Below, one piece after another: positions 7,691 through 17,398 of a DNA stretch of 64,000 bases. How positions within the stretch are numbered: position 1 is the stretch's first letter; every line of letters begins with the position of its first letter. Under the pieces are notes generated by a model. The model was not told the origin of the DNA. It saw only the letters and a list, made by a program, of their open reading frames with translations, and did no database searches. The position numbers were made by a program, and so were the translations under genes. Source of the DNA: Rhodobacterales bacterium (GTDB lineage: Bacteria; Pseudomonadota; Alphaproteobacteria; Rhodobacterales; Rhodobacteraceae); the NCBI GenBank assembly GCA_002747035.1, contig PDRZ01000020.1, positions 62,001 to 126,000 of the forward strand, written 5' to 3'.

Positions 7691-8764
7691 ATGACTGTGT
7701 CTCGCGACGATATTCTGGAGCAACTCAGCCGGCTGGAGTTGCCCGATGGGGGCAATATCGTGTCTCGTGACATGGTGCGCGCATTGATGGTTGAACCTGA
7801 CGGTGTGGTGCGGTTCGTGATCGAAGCCCCCAGCGCCGATATGGCGCGCAATATGGAACCTTTGAGGCTGGCTGCGGAACGGATTGTCGGGGGGATGCCG
7901 GGCGTTGGATCGGTGTCGGCGATTCTGACAGCCCATGGACCGACCGAACAACAGCAGCCGCCTCAATTGAAGGTGGGCCGCCATCCGACACCGCAACAGG
8001 GCAAGAGCAAGCCTGATGGGGTCAGGCGGATCCTCGCTGTGGGATCCGGCAAGGGCGGGGTGGGGAAGTCCACCGTGTCCGCCAACCTGGCCGTGGCTTT
8101 GGCGCGGGCGGGGAAAAAGGTGGGGTTGCTGGACGCAGATATTTATGGCCCCAGCCAGCCGCGCATGATGGGAGCCCATGATCGCCCCGGGATCAGCGGC
8201 GACAAGACCATTCTTCCGCCGGTGGCCCATGGGGTGACGATGATGTCCATGGGGCTGATGCTGGAGGAGGGGCAGTCCGTGGTCTGGCGCGGACCCATGT
8301 TGATGGGCGCGTTGCAGCAGATGATGGGCGAGGTGGCCTGGGGCGAACTGGACGTGTTGATCATTGATCTGCCGCCGGGCACCGGGGATGTTCAACTGAC
8401 CCTGGGTCAGAAGTTCGAGGTTGATGGGGCCATCATGGTGTCCACGCCCCAGGACGTGGCGTTGATTGATGCGCGCAAGGGGATCGACATGTTCAACAAG
8501 CTGAGCGTGCCGATCATCGGGCTGATTGAAAACATGTCGACATATATATGTCCCAACTGTGGTCACGAGGCGCATCTGTTCGGCCATGGGGGCGTGGCCG
8601 AAGAGGCGCGCAAGATCGGGGTGCCGTTGCTGGCGGAACTGCCCGTGGATCTTGAGACCCGGTTGGCCGGAGATGGAGGCACCCCGATTGCCGCGGGCGA
8701 AAGCGACGCGGCGCGGGCCTATGCGGTGCTGGCCGCGCGACTTGTGGACGCCGGGGTGGTATGA
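7691..8764 (+). CDS. apbC: Mrp/ApbC-family Fe-S cluster carrier ATPase
   Basis: Cytoplasmic P-loop ATPase of the Mrp/Nbp35 group, which carries and hands over Fe-S clusters. It is 357 residues. The N-terminal part (1-85) is a MIP18/DUF59-like domain, followed by a flexible linker to about residue 110. The deviant Walker A GSGKGGVGKS is at 118-127, and LIIDLPPGTGDVQLT is the Walker B region. CPNC (Cys287, Cys290) in MSTYICPNCGHEAHLFG is the cluster-binding motif at the dimer interface. It is monocistronic and precedes the dcw cluster by 900 bp. Confidence 0.93.
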   Translation: MTVSRDDILEQLSRLELPDGGNIVSRDMVRALMVEPDGVVRFVIEAPSADMARNMEPLRLAAERIVGGMPGVGSVSAILTAHGPTEQQQPPQLKVGRHPTPQQGKSKPDGVRRILAVGSGKGGVGKSTVSANLAVALARAGKKVGLLDADIYGPSQPRMMGAHDRPGISGDKTILPPVAHGVTMMSMGLMLEEGQSVVWRGPMLMGALQQMMGEVAWGELDVLIIDLPPGTGDVQLTLGQKFEVDGAIMVSTPQDVALIDARKGIDMFNKLSVPIIGLIENMSTYICPNCGHEAHLFGHGGVAEEARKIGVPLLAELPVDLETRLAGDGGTPIAAGESDAARAYAVLAARLVDAGVV

Positions 8765-9043
8765 CGGCCCGGAGGGGACCGCCCTGCGCCCCTGAGACAT
8801 ATGTCTGACCCAGAGGCGGCGGAGACTTCATTGCGCCCTGAAAGGGACCGCAGAGGGTTCGGTAGAGGCGTCTGTCGCGGTTCTGGTCCTTGTGCCATTG
8901 CCCGGGAGGGTGGAAACCGGAGGGCGTACGCGCCATTGGGGCTGGCTCCCGGGTTTGCGGGCATTTGAAGAAAGGTGCGGGGCAGGGGGCGTAGGGGAAA
9001 CCGTGGGACGCGGCATGGGAAATGATGGGACTTGATTGGGAGA
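8765..9043. other. Spacer without recognisable genes
   Basis: GC-rich sequence between apbC and the terminator at 9044. No frame with recognisable product, and no repeat family member, was seen. Confidence 0.55.
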
Positions 9044-9066
9044 GGGCACCGGGCGGTGCCCTTTTT
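9044..9066 (+). terminator. Rho-independent terminator after apbC
   Basis: GGGCACC and GGTGCCC form a 7-bp perfect stem with a GGGC loop, followed by TTTTT. It lies 280 bp after the apbC stop, so either apbC has a long 3' UTR or an unannotated short transcript ends here. Confidence 0.8.
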
Positions 9067-9183
9067 CATGCGAATCACATAGGGAATATGGCGGGGATAT
9101 AGGCGATTTGCCGCTGAATTCGTCAGTTTTTCTGGAAATTTTACGGCTGGGGACTTAGATACTCAGGGAATTCCCGGATTTTT

Positions 9184-9198
9184 TGGGAAATCGTGGGA
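9184..9198 (+). promoter_or_regulatory. Candidate MraZ box upstream of the dcw cluster
   Basis: TGGGA-AATCG-TGGGA: two TGGGN units separated by 5 nt, the spacing known for MraZ operators in other bacteria. It lies in an AT-rich stretch 460 bp upstream of mraZ, implying a long leader if the promoter is here. Confidence 0.5.
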
Positions 9199-9557
9199 TA
9201 TTTTTTCACCCTGTCGCGGGCTACTAAATGTAGGGGATATTGTTTCCTTTTCCACTGAGTTTGGTGCCGAATTGGCAAAAATTACCCCGATATCTTGTTT
9301 TTCAGGGGTGTGGGAAACAAGATGATGTGCATATTTCCCGTAATTTTATCTTGATTGCCATGAATTCCCATGTCATCCCTATATTCAAGATGAAGACGGG
9401 AACACAATACGGGGCACCAAACGACCCCAAACCTAAAAAATAATAAGGTTTCATACAGGCACCCTCCTTCATCGAACCAAGAGATCCGGCGCGCGGGCGA
9501 GCAGACATCCCCCCAGGTGGCGCGCGCAGCTGGACACCCCGCAACGCGGGACGAGGG
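9199..9557. other. AT-rich mraZ leader region
   Basis: Unusually AT-rich compared with the surroundings (9100-9450). It holds only short open frames without recognisable product. It probably contains the dcw promoter and 5' UTR. Confidence 0.5.
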
Positions 9558-9591
9558 CGGCGGTTGATCAGTGGCAGCAGATCAACCGCCG
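9558..9591 (+). promoter_or_regulatory. Hairpin in the mraZ leader, possible attenuator
   Basis: CGGCGGTTGATC and GATCAACCGCCG are perfect 12-bp arms with a 10-nt loop, followed by TTTCCTTTTC. It sits 70 nt before mraZ and resembles an intrinsic terminator with an interrupted T tract. Confidence 0.55.
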
Positions 9592-9661
9592 TTTCCTTTT
9601 CAAACCCCCGGGACACCAGGTGGGGCACCCGGGGCAGTAAAGTAGAGAGGGCTGCGGGACA

Positions 9662-10168
9662 GTGGCACGCAGGTTCAGAGGCGAAAGCCACCATAAGGTG
9701 GACACGAAGGGCAGGGTGAGTATCCCGGCCTCTTTTCGCCGTGTGCTTGAGGCCGGAGATCCCGACTGGACCGAAGGGTTGAACCCCAATCTGGTGATCG
9801 TTTACGGGGATCGCCGCCGCAATTTCCTTGAATGTTATACCATCGAAGCGATTGACGAGGTGGACGATCAGATCGCCGCCCTGCCGCGCGGGTCGATGGA
9901 ACGCAAGATGCTGCAACGGCTGTTTCACGGTCAATCCTTTCCCACCAACGTGGATGAAACCGGGCGGCTGGTCCTGCCGGCCAAGCTGCGCCAGAAGATT
10001 GACCTGGAGAACGAGGCGTTTTTCATCGCTGCGGGTGACACGTTCCAGATATGGAAACCCGAGACCTATGAAACCGAAGAACTGGCCCATACTGAAGAGT
10101 GGCTGGATGACCTGCCCGATGATTTTGACCCGCTGATCTATCTGGATGGCGTGAAGAAGGGGGAATGA
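9662..10168 (+). CDS. mraZ: Transcriptional regulator MraZ
   Basis: 168 residues with two SpoVT/AbrB-like repeats: HKVDTKGRVSIPASFR (residues about 11-26) and NVDETGRLVLPAKLR (about 97-111), each with the family's D-x-(K/T)GR core. It is a ring-forming DNA-binding regulator that autoregulates the dcw operon in E. coli. The start is GTG at 9662, because the first repeat begins only 10 residues in and no ATG lies nearby in frame. The stop is 4 nt before rsmH, so they are cotranscribed. Confidence 0.95.
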   Translation: MARRFRGESHHKVDTKGRVSIPASFRRVLEAGDPDWTEGLNPNLVIVYGDRRRNFLECYTIEAIDEVDDQIAALPRGSMERKMLQRLFHGQSFPTNVDETGRLVLPAKLRQKIDLENEAFFIAAGDTFQIWKPETYETEELAHTEEWLDDLPDDFDPLIYLDGVKKGE

Positions 10169-10171
10169 CTC

Positions 10172-11158
10172 ATGGCAGACATGGCCAAAGCCCCCGATGA
10201 ACGACCCCATATCCCTGTTCTTTTGCGCCCGCTTTTGCGGGCGGTTGCGCCTGTGGGGGGTGTCTGGCTGGATGGTACCTTCGGGGCGGGGGGGTATAGC
10301 CGCGCCTTGTTGGAGGCGGGGGCGGACAAGGTCATTGGCGTGGATCGCGATCCAATGGTGTTTGAGATGGCGGCAAGCTGGGCCGGGGGGTATGGCAGCC
10401 GGTTGGAATTGGTGCAGGGCACGTTTTCGCGGCTGGATGACTATGCCAGCGATCTGGATGGGGTGGTGTTGGACCTTGGGGTCAGTTCGATGCAGCTGGA
10501 CATGGCCGAGCGGGGATTTTCCTTCATGAAGGACGGGCCGCTTGATATGCGGATGAGCCAGGATGGGCCATCGGCAGCGGATATCGTGAACGGGGCGGAT
10601 GAGGGGGATATCGCGGATATTCTGTTCCGTTATGGTGAGGAGCGCGCCAGTCGCCGGATTGCACGCAATATTGTCCGGGCCCGGGAACAGGCCCCGATCA
10701 CCACCACGCTGCATCTGGCCGAGATCATCGAAAAGTCGCTGCCGCGGTCCAAGCCGGGGCAGAGCCATCCGGCGACGCGCAGTTTTCAGGCGCTGCGCAT
10801 CGCGGTGAATGACGAATATGGCGAGTTGGTGGCCGGGCTGGAGGCTGCGGAGCGGGCCCTGAAACCGGGGGGGCAGCTGGCCGTTGTCACCTTCCACTCG
10901 GTGGAAGACCGGATGGTGAAACGATTTTTCGTCGAAAAATCGGGTGGCACCGGGGGCAGCCGGTACGCGCCGGTTCAGGACCGGGTTGCGCAATTCGAGG
11001 TCAAGACCCGCAAGGCAATTGGCCCGGATGACGACGAATTGGCAGAAAACCCGCGCAGCCGGTCGGCCCGGTTGCGGGTTGGCATACGCACCGCATCCCC
11101 GGCCACGCCGGTGGATCGCAAGAAAATCGGGATGCCACAGTTGGGGGGCAAGAGGTAA
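10172..11158 (+). CDS. rsmH: 16S rRNA (cytosine1402-N4)-methyltransferase RsmH
   Basis: SAM-dependent methylation of 16S rRNA C1402 (N4). 328 residues. The SAM-binding motif I region is [20 protein letters not shown], followed by [30 protein letters not shown] and the late [14 protein letters not shown] are diagnostic of the MraW/RsmH family. It is the second gene of the dcw operon, 4 nt after mraZ. Confidence 0.97.
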   Translation: MADMAKAPDERPHIPVLLRPLLRAVAPVGGVWLDGTFGAGGYSRALLEAGADKVIGVDRDPMVFEMAASWAGGYGSRLELVQGTFSRLDDYASDLDGVVLDLGVSSMQLDMAERGFSFMKDGPLDMRMSQDGPSAADIVNGADEGDIADILFRYGEERASRRIARNIVRAREQAPITTTLHLAEIIEKSLPRSKPGQSHPATRSFQALRIAVNDEYGELVAGLEAAERALKPGGQLAVVTFHSVEDRMVKRFFVEKSGGTGGSRYAPVQDRVAQFEVKTRKAIGPDDDELAENPRSRSARLRVGIRTASPATPVDRKKIGMPQLGGKR

Positions 11159-11164
11159 AGGGTC

Positions 11165-11524
11165 ATGAGAAACCTGCTTTATATCGTAACATCCATGGTG
11201 GTGATCGGGCTGGCCTTCTGGGCCTATCACGAAAACTACAAGACCCAGGAAGCGGTGAGCGAGGCCGAGCGGCTGGAACGCGAGATCACCCGCGCCCGGG
11301 CGCGGCTTGCCGTTTTGAATGCGGAGTGGGCCTATCTCAACCGGCCTGACCGGTTGCGCGATCTGGCCGAAATCAACTTTCCCCGGCTGGAGCTTGGTCC
11401 CTTGAGTCCCGATCAGTTCGGGCGCGTGGACGAGGTGAGCTATCCTGTTGAAAAACCTCTTGATGTCAACGGAGCGGTGGATGTGTCGGCGCTTCCGAAC
11501 CCGCAAGAGGAGGCAGGCCAATGA
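11165..11524 (+). CDS. ftsL: Cell division protein FtsL
   Basis: 119 residues: a short cytoplasmic tail, one membrane span (LLYIVTSMVVIGLAFWAY, residues 4-21), then a periplasmic coiled coil rich in E/R/A (about 28-55). This is the usual architecture of FtsL, which forms the FtsQLB division complex. Sequence conservation in this family is low; the placement between rsmH and ftsI is decisive. Its stop overlaps the ftsI start by 4 nt (ATGA). Confidence 0.92.
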   Translation: MRNLLYIVTSMVVIGLAFWAYHENYKTQEAVSEAERLEREITRARARLAVLNAEWAYLNRPDRLRDLAEINFPRLELGPLSPDQFGRVDEVSYPVEKPLDVNGAVDVSALPNPQEEAGQ

Positions 11525-13302
11525 CCCGGATCCCGCTGCGCCCGCTGGCGCGTGTTCTTGAGGCGCGCAACAAGGGGGAAAACCCCGACGCGATCGAACG
11601 CGAAAACACCAAGCTGCGCCATGAAGACATGCGCGACAAAGCCCGCAACCGGGCCGAGGGCCGTCTTCTGGTTCTGGGCGTCATGTTCTTTTGCGCCTAC
11701 GCGGTGATCGGCGTGCGCATGGGCGTGATGGCGGGGACCGAACCGGCCGAGCCTCGCGCCCGTGCCAACGGTGCCCAGATCGTGGCGCAACGGGCCGATA
11801 TCGTGGATCGGCGGGGCCGCATTCTGGCCACCAACCTGGAAACCCACAGTCTTTATGCCCAGCCGCCCCATATGATCGACCGCGAGCATGTGGCGGACGA
11901 GTTGGTCAGAATTTTCCCCGATCTGGATCGCGCGCGGTTGATCAGGGATTTCACTGGTAAGCGCAAGTTCCTGTGGATCAAGAAGAAAATCAGCCCGGAA
12001 CAGAAACAGGCGGTGCATGACATCGGCGATCCTGGCCTGTTGTTTGGTCCCCGTGAAATGCGGCTTTATCCCAACGGCAGGCTGGCGGCACATATTCTTG
12101 GCGGGGCCTCGTTTGGCCGCGAAGGGGTGGACGCGGCCGAAGTGGTGGGCGTGGCCGGGGTGGAAAAGGTGTTTGACAGCTATCTGCGTGACCCGGCCAA
12201 AGGCGGCAAGCCGCTGCAGCTTTCGCTTGACCTGACGGTACAGGCGGCTTCCGAGCGGGTGCTTTACGGCGGAATGCGATTGATGAAGGCCAAGGGCGCG
12301 GCCAGCGTGTTGATGGACGTGCATACGGGCGAGGTGATCAGCGTCGTGAGCCTGCCCGACTTTGACCCCAACGACCGTCCCCGCCCCCCAACCGAGGGTG
12401 CCCCCGATGACAGCCCTCTGTTTAATCGCGCGGCCCAGGGGGTGTACGAGCTTGGCTCGACGTTCAAGATTTTCACTGCCGCCCAGGCGATGGAGCTTGG
12501 CCTGGTCAATGCCAATACCATGATCAACACCAAGGGGCCGTTGCGCTGGGGCAAACACAAGATCCGGGATTTTCACAATTACGGCAAAGAGTTGAGTGTT
12601 CACAAGGTGATTGTGAAATCCTCCAACATCGGCACCGCACGGATGGCGCAGATGATTGGCAGCAAACGCCAGCGCGAGTTTCTGGATTCCATGGGGCTGC
12701 TGGAACGCACCCCGCTTGAAATCCTGGAATCGCGCGGCTCGACCCCGTTGCTGCCGAAAAACTGGTCCGAGATTTCGACCATGACCATCTCTTACGGTCA
12801 CGGGATCAGCGTCAGCCCGCTGCATCTTGCCGCCGGGTATGCGGCGATCGCCAATGGCGGCACACGGATCAATCCGACGCTGATCAAGCAGGATGGGCCG
12901 CAATACGGGCCGCGGGTGATGCGGGCCGAAGTTGCCGCCGCATCACGCGCCATGTTGCGTGCGGTTGTGACCGAAGGCACGGCCAGCTTTGGCGAGGTCA
13001 AGGGATACGCGGTGGGCGGCAAAACCGGCACAGCAGACAAGCCCAAGCCGCGCGGTGGCTATTACAAGGACAAGGTCATTGCCACCTTTGCCAGCATGTT
13101 CCCGGCCTATGACCCGAAATACGTGCTGATCGTGACGCTGGATGAGCCCGAAACCTTTATCGCCGGGGAAACCCGGCGCACGGCGGGGTGGACGGCGGTG
13201 CCGGTGGCCGCCGAGATGATCCATCGCGTTGCGCCCCTGCTGGGCCTGCGTCCACAAGTTGAACCCGGGCAATTGGCTGGTATAACGCTGACATCGAACT
13301 GA
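11521..13302 (+). CDS. ftsI: Septal peptidoglycan transpeptidase FtsI (PBP3)
   Basis: 593-residue bitopic penicillin-binding protein that cross-links septal peptidoglycan. A membrane span lies near residues 50-68 (LVLGVMFFCAYAVIGVRMG) after a charged cytoplasmic tail. The dimerisation domain starts with QRADIVDRRGRILATNLE. Transpeptidase motifs: STFK with catalytic Ser313, SSN at 367-369 and KTGT at 501-504. It overlaps ftsL by ATGA and is spaced 29 bp from murE. Confidence 0.97.
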   Translation: MTRIPLRPLARVLEARNKGENPDAIERENTKLRHEDMRDKARNRAEGRLLVLGVMFFCAYAVIGVRMGVMAGTEPAEPRARANGAQIVAQRADIVDRRGRILATNLETHSLYAQPPHMIDREHVADELVRIFPDLDRARLIRDFTGKRKFLWIKKKISPEQKQAVHDIGDPGLLFGPREMRLYPNGRLAAHILGGASFGREGVDAAEVVGVAGVEKVFDSYLRDPAKGGKPLQLSLDLTVQAASERVLYGGMRLMKAKGAASVLMDVHTGEVISVVSLPDFDPNDRPRPPTEGAPDDSPLFNRAAQGVYELGSTFKIFTAAQAMELGLVNANTMINTKGPLRWGKHKIRDFHNYGKELSVHKVIVKSSNIGTARMAQMIGSKRQREFLDSMGLLERTPLEILESRGSTPLLPKNWSEISTMTISYGHGISVSPLHLAAGYAAIANGGTRINPTLIKQDGPQYGPRVMRAEVAAASRAMLRAVVTEGTASFGEVKGYAVGGKTGTADKPKPRGGYYKDKVIATFASMFPAYDPKYVLIVTLDEPETFIAGETRRTAGWTAVPVAAEMIHRVAPLLGLRPQVEPGQLAGITLTSN

Positions 13303-13331
13303 CAACAGTGACAACAAGGTGAGCGTATTCC

Positions 13332-14813
13332 GTGGGGCAGGCAAAGAGTTTGAAGGAGCTGGGCCTGACCGCCCGGGAGGGTCGTGAGGCACAGGTCACC
13401 GGGTTGGCCGTGGACAGCCGCGAGGTCAGGGACGGGTTTCTGTTCGCGGCCTTGCCCGGTACGCGGGTGCATGGGGGGGAGTTCATCCAATATGCGTTGC
13501 GCATGGGGGCGGGGGCGATCCTGACGGACCACGTGGGGGCTGAAATCGCCCGGGCCGAGCTTGGCGCATCGAACGCGGCCGTCATCCTGTCGGACGATCC
13601 GCGCCAGACGCTGGCCTATACCGCCGCCCTGTGGTTCGGGGCACAGCCCGCGACCATGGTGGCCGTCACCGGCACCAATGGCAAAACATCGGTCAGCAGC
13701 TTTGCCCGCCAGATCTGGAACGAGCTTGAGCTTGAGGCGATCAGCGTCGGCACCACGGGGGTCGAGGGAAGCTGGACCACGCCGCTGGCCCATACCACGC
13801 CCGAGCCGATCACGCTGCACCGGGTTTTGAGCGAGGCGGCAGCGGCGGGCGTGACCCATGCGGCCATGGAAGCGTCCAGCCACGGGTTGGCGCAACGGCG
13901 GTTGGACGGGGTGCATCTGTGCGCTGCGGGCTTTACCAATTTCACCCAGGATCATTTGGACTATCACAAGGATTTCGACGATTATTTCGACGCCAAAGCC
14001 GGGTTGTTTTCCCGCGTTCTGGCCCCCGGCGGGGTGGCGGTGATCAATATCGACGACCCGCGCGGCCCCGACATGGCGGCGGTGGCGCAGGGGGCGGGGC
14101 AACAGGTGATGGCCGTGGGCCGGACCGAAGGGGCCGATCTTTACCTCACGGCACAGCGGTTTGACGCCACCGGGCAAGAAGTGTTTTTCACGTGGAAATC
14201 CAAAGGGTTCCGGGCGCGTCTGCCGTTGATTGGAGGGTTTCAGGCGGATAATGTTCTGTTGGCTGCCGGGCTGGTCGTGGCCGCCGGTGCCGAGCCGGAG
14301 CGGGTGTTTGAAACGCTGGATCACCTGGGCACCGTGCGGGGCCGTATGCAGTTGGCGGCGACGCGGGACAACGGCGCGGCGATCTTCGTGGATTATGCCC
14401 ATACGCCCGACGCGGTGGCCACGGCATTAAAGGCCATGCGCCCCCATGTGGCGGGGCGGATCGTGGCCATTATCGGCGCAGGCGGCGACCGCGATCCGGG
14501 CAAACGCCCGTTGATGGGGGCGGCGGCGGCGGCACATGCCGATGTGGTGTTCGTCACCGATGACAACCCGCGCAGCGAAGACCCGGCCACCATTCGCGCC
14601 GCGGTGATGGAAGGCTGTCCCGAGGCCACCGAGGTGGGGGACCGGGCCGAAGCGATCCTGCGCGGGGTCGATGCGTTGGGGCCGGGGGATACATTGCTGA
14701 TCACCGGCAAGGGGCACGAAACCGGGCAGATCGTCGGGGACGATGTGCTGCCCTTTGACGATGCGGAACAGGCCAGCGTGGCGGTGGCCGCGTTGGAAGG
14801 GGGATTGGCATGA
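13332..14813 (+). CDS. murE: UDP-MurNAc-L-Ala-D-Glu:meso-diaminopimelate ligase
   Basis: ATP-dependent addition of the third amino acid to the peptidoglycan precursor. 493 residues. The P-loop GTNGKTS is at 114-120. The DNPR motif (residues 411-414) marks meso-diaminopimelate rather than lysine as substrate. The GTG at 13332 is taken as start: AGGTGAG sits 8 nt upstream and the protein then has the normal N-terminal length. It overlaps murF by ATGA. Confidence 0.97.
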   Translation: MGQAKSLKELGLTAREGREAQVTGLAVDSREVRDGFLFAALPGTRVHGGEFIQYALRMGAGAILTDHVGAEIARAELGASNAAVILSDDPRQTLAYTAALWFGAQPATMVAVTGTNGKTSVSSFARQIWNELELEAISVGTTGVEGSWTTPLAHTTPEPITLHRVLSEAAAAGVTHAAMEASSHGLAQRRLDGVHLCAAGFTNFTQDHLDYHKDFDDYFDAKAGLFSRVLAPGGVAVINIDDPRGPDMAAVAQGAGQQVMAVGRTEGADLYLTAQRFDATGQEVFFTWKSKGFRARLPLIGGFQADNVLLAAGLVVAAGAEPERVFETLDHLGTVRGRMQLAATRDNGAAIFVDYAHTPDAVATALKAMRPHVAGRIVAIIGAGGDRDPGKRPLMGAAAAAHADVVFVTDDNPRSEDPATIRAAVMEGCPEATEVGDRAEAILRGVDALGPGDTLLITGKGHETGQIVGDDVLPFDDAEQASVAVAALEGGLA

Positions 14814-16237
14814 GCTTGTGGACCAGCGCCGAGGCAGCAGCGGCAACCGGGGGCTGCGCGGTTGGGGATTGGGTGGTAAACGGTGTGTCGATCGACACCC
14901 GCACGATTGCGCCGGGGGATTTGTTCGTGGCGCTCACGGCGGCGCGGGATGGTCACGATTTTGTGGCACAGGCGCTGGCGGCGGGGGCCGGGGCGGCGCT
15001 TGTGTCGCGCGTGCCCGAGGGGGTGGCCGGGGACGCGCCGTTGTTGATTGTGGACGATGTGCTGCCCGCGCTGGAGGCAATGGGCCGCGCGGCCCGCGCC
15101 CGCACGAACGCGCGTGTGGCGGCGGTGACCGGGTCGGTTGGCAAAACCTCGACCAAGGAAATGCTGCGCGAGGTGTTGAAACGTCAGGGCCGGTGCCATG
15201 TGGCCGAGGCGTCTTATAACAACCACTGGGGCGTGCCCTTGACGCTGGCGCGGATGCCGGTGGACACGGAATTCGCCGTGATCGAGATCGGGATGAACCA
15301 CCCCGGTGAAATCAAGCCTTTGGCCCAAATGGCGCGGCCCCATGTGGCGATGATCACCACCGTGGCACCAGCCCATATGGAAGCCTTTGAAAATATTGAA
15401 GGGATCGCACGGGAAAAGGCTGCGATCCTCGAAGGGCTGGAACCCGGGGGCGTGGCCGTGTTGAACGGGGATATCGCGACCACGGGGATATTACAGGACA
15501 AGGCCCGTGCGATGGGCGCAGAGGCGGTTTTGTTCGGGGAAAGCGCAAGCGATTACCGGCTGGTCCATGTGGAACTGACCGATGGAACCACCGTGGTCGA
15601 GGCGGAAATCGCCGGCGATCCGGTGATGTTCAAAATCTCCAGCGCGGGGCGGCATTTCGCCATGAACGGGCTTGGCGTGCTGGCCGTGGTCGATGCCATG
15701 GGCGCGGATCGGGGGCGGGCGGCGGTGGATCTGGCCCATTGGACACCGCCCGCAGGGCGGGGGACACGGGAACAGATCATTCTGGACGATATGATCGAGG
15801 GGGCCGAGCTGGCGCTGATCGACGATGCGTTCAATGCCAACCCGACCTCTATGGCCGCCTCTCTGGAGGTGCTGGCCTCGGCAACCCCACCCGACCCGCG
15901 CGCCGGGCGGCGGATCGCGGTTCTGGGCGATATGCTGGAGCTTGGCCCGACCGAGGCCAGGGACCATGCGGGGCTTGCCGGGTTGAAATGGATCGCCGCG
16001 CTGGACGAGGTGCATTGTGTCGGGCCACGGATGAAGCATTTGTACGAGGCCCTGGACGGGGCACAGCGCGGGGCGTGGTATGAAACCGCGCCCGAGATGG
16101 TTGCCCAGGTGCGTGGTCTTGTGGGCCAGGGCGATATCGTGCTGATCAAGGGGTCCAAGGGCAGCCGGGTCAGCCTTGTTGTTGACGCGATCCGTAAAAT
16201 GAGCCATCCCGCCCGTCAAAGCAAAGGGGACAAGTAA
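14810..16237 (+). CDS. murF: UDP-MurNAc-tripeptide:D-Ala-D-Ala ligase
   Basis: Completes the UDP-MurNAc-pentapeptide. 475 residues. P-loop GSVGKTS at 108-114, then EASYNNHWGVPLTLARMP and VIEIGMNHPGEI, the family's substrate segments. DDAFNANPTSMAASLE lies in the C-terminal domain. It overlaps murE at its start, and its stop is directly followed by the mraY ATG (zero spacing), so translation is probably coupled. Confidence 0.97.
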   Translation: MSLWTSAEAAAATGGCAVGDWVVNGVSIDTRTIAPGDLFVALTAARDGHDFVAQALAAGAGAALVSRVPEGVAGDAPLLIVDDVLPALEAMGRAARARTNARVAAVTGSVGKTSTKEMLREVLKRQGRCHVAEASYNNHWGVPLTLARMPVDTEFAVIEIGMNHPGEIKPLAQMARPHVAMITTVAPAHMEAFENIEGIAREKAAILEGLEPGGVAVLNGDIATTGILQDKARAMGAEAVLFGESASDYRLVHVELTDGTTVVEAEIAGDPVMFKISSAGRHFAMNGLGVLAVVDAMGADRGRAAVDLAHWTPPAGRGTREQIILDDMIEGAELALIDDAFNANPTSMAASLEVLASATPPDPRAGRRIAVLGDMLELGPTEARDHAGLAGLKWIAALDEVHCVGPRMKHLYEALDGAQRGAWYETAPEMVAQVRGLVGQGDIVLIKGSKGSRVSLVVDAIRKMSHPARQSKGDK

Positions 16238-17320
16238 ATGCTGTATTGGTTGACCGCCCTGTCGGATGGCGGTGATTTCTTCAACCTGTTTCGTTATATC
16301 ACGTTCCGCGCGGGGGGGGCCTTTATGACCGCCCTGTTGTTCGGATTCGTGTTCGGCCCGCCGTTGATCAACGTGCTGCGCCGCAAACAGGGCAAGGGTC
16401 AGCCGATCCGGGACGATGGTCCCGAAAGCCATTTCGAAAAGGCGGGCACCCCGACCATGGGCGGGCTGCTGATTGTCGGGGCGTTGTTGACCTCGACTTT
16501 GATGTGGGCGCGACTGGACAACCCGTTCGTGTGGCTGGTTCTGTTCGTGACCATGAGCTTTGCTGCCATCGGGTTTGCCGATGATTTCTCCAAGGTCAGC
16601 AAGCAGAATACGGCGGGTGTATCCGGGCGGATCAGGCTGTTGCTTGGGTTCATCATTTCGGCCATCGCTGCCGTCTGGGCAACGGCCTATCACCCCGAGG
16701 GGCTGCAATACCAGGTGGCGCTGCCGATCTTCAAGGATACGTTGATCAACCTTGGCTATCTGTTTATTCCCTTTGCGATTATCGTGATCGTCGGGGCGGC
16801 GAATGCGGTCAACCTGACCGATGGGCTGGACGGGTTGGCGATTATGCCGGTGATGATCGCGTCGGGTACGCTGGGGATGATTGCCTATGCGGTAGGCCGG
16901 GTTGATTTTACCGAATACCTGGATGTGCATTACGTGCCGGGGACCGGGGAGATTTTGATTTTCGTGGCCGGTCTGATTGGCGGTGGGCTTGGCTTCCTGT
17001 GGTATAACGCGCCGCCTGCGGCGGTGTTCATGGGGGATACCGGGTCGCTGGCGCTTGGGGGCGCGCTGGGTGCCATTTCCGTTGCCACGAAACACGAGAT
17101 CGTCCTGGCCATTGTTGGCGGTATTTTCGTCATGGAAGCGCTGTCGGTGATCATTCAGGTGCTGTATTACAAACGTACGGGAAAGCGCGTGTTCCTGATG
17201 GCGCCTATCCATCACCATTATGAAAAGAAGGGCTGGGCCGAGCCGCAGATCGTGATCCGGTTCTGGATCATTTCTCTGATCCTTGCCATGATCGGGCTGG
17301 CCACGTTGAAGGTCAGGTAA
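16238..17320 (+). CDS. mraY: Phospho-MurNAc-pentapeptide translocase MraY
   Basis: Polytopic inner-membrane enzyme making lipid I from UDP-MurNAc-pentapeptide and undecaprenyl phosphate. 360 residues with about ten membrane segments. Conserved loops: [22 protein letters not shown] (the DD Mg-binding pair), [10 protein letters not shown] and [13 protein letters not shown] very stable hairpin separates it from murD. Confidence 0.97.
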   Translation: MLYWLTALSDGGDFFNLFRYITFRAGGAFMTALLFGFVFGPPLINVLRRKQGKGQPIRDDGPESHFEKAGTPTMGGLLIVGALLTSTLMWARLDNPFVWLVLFVTMSFAAIGFADDFSKVSKQNTAGVSGRIRLLLGFIISAIAAVWATAYHPEGLQYQVALPIFKDTLINLGYLFIPFAIIVIVGAANAVNLTDGLDGLAIMPVMIASGTLGMIAYAVGRVDFTEYLDVHYVPGTGEILIFVAGLIGGGLGFLWYNAPPAAVFMGDTGSLALGGALGAISVATKHEIVLAIVGGIFVMEALSVIIQVLYYKRTGKRVFLMAPIHHHYEKKGWAEPQIVIRFWIISLILAMIGLATLKVR

Positions 17321-17322
17321 GG

Positions 17323-17375
17323 CCGGGGCCCTGTTGGGCGTCCCACCCACCCGCCCCCGCCCAACAGGGCCCCGG
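17323..17375. promoter_or_regulatory. Perfect 18-bp inverted repeat between mraY and murD with a C-rich loop
   Basis: CCGGGGCCCTGTTGGGCG (17323-17340) pairs exactly with 17358-17375; the 17-nt loop TCCCACCCACCCGCCCC reads as four G-runs on the other strand. There is no T tract, so it is not a classical terminator. It may be a processing or partial-termination site inside the operon. Confidence 0.75.
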
Positions 17376-17398
17376 GGTGGCAATGAGGAGGAGTGGCA

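Noticed and set aside
9240-9443. 67-codon open frame upstream of mraZ
   Set aside because: No ribosome site or family; it lies in AT-rich leader sequence.
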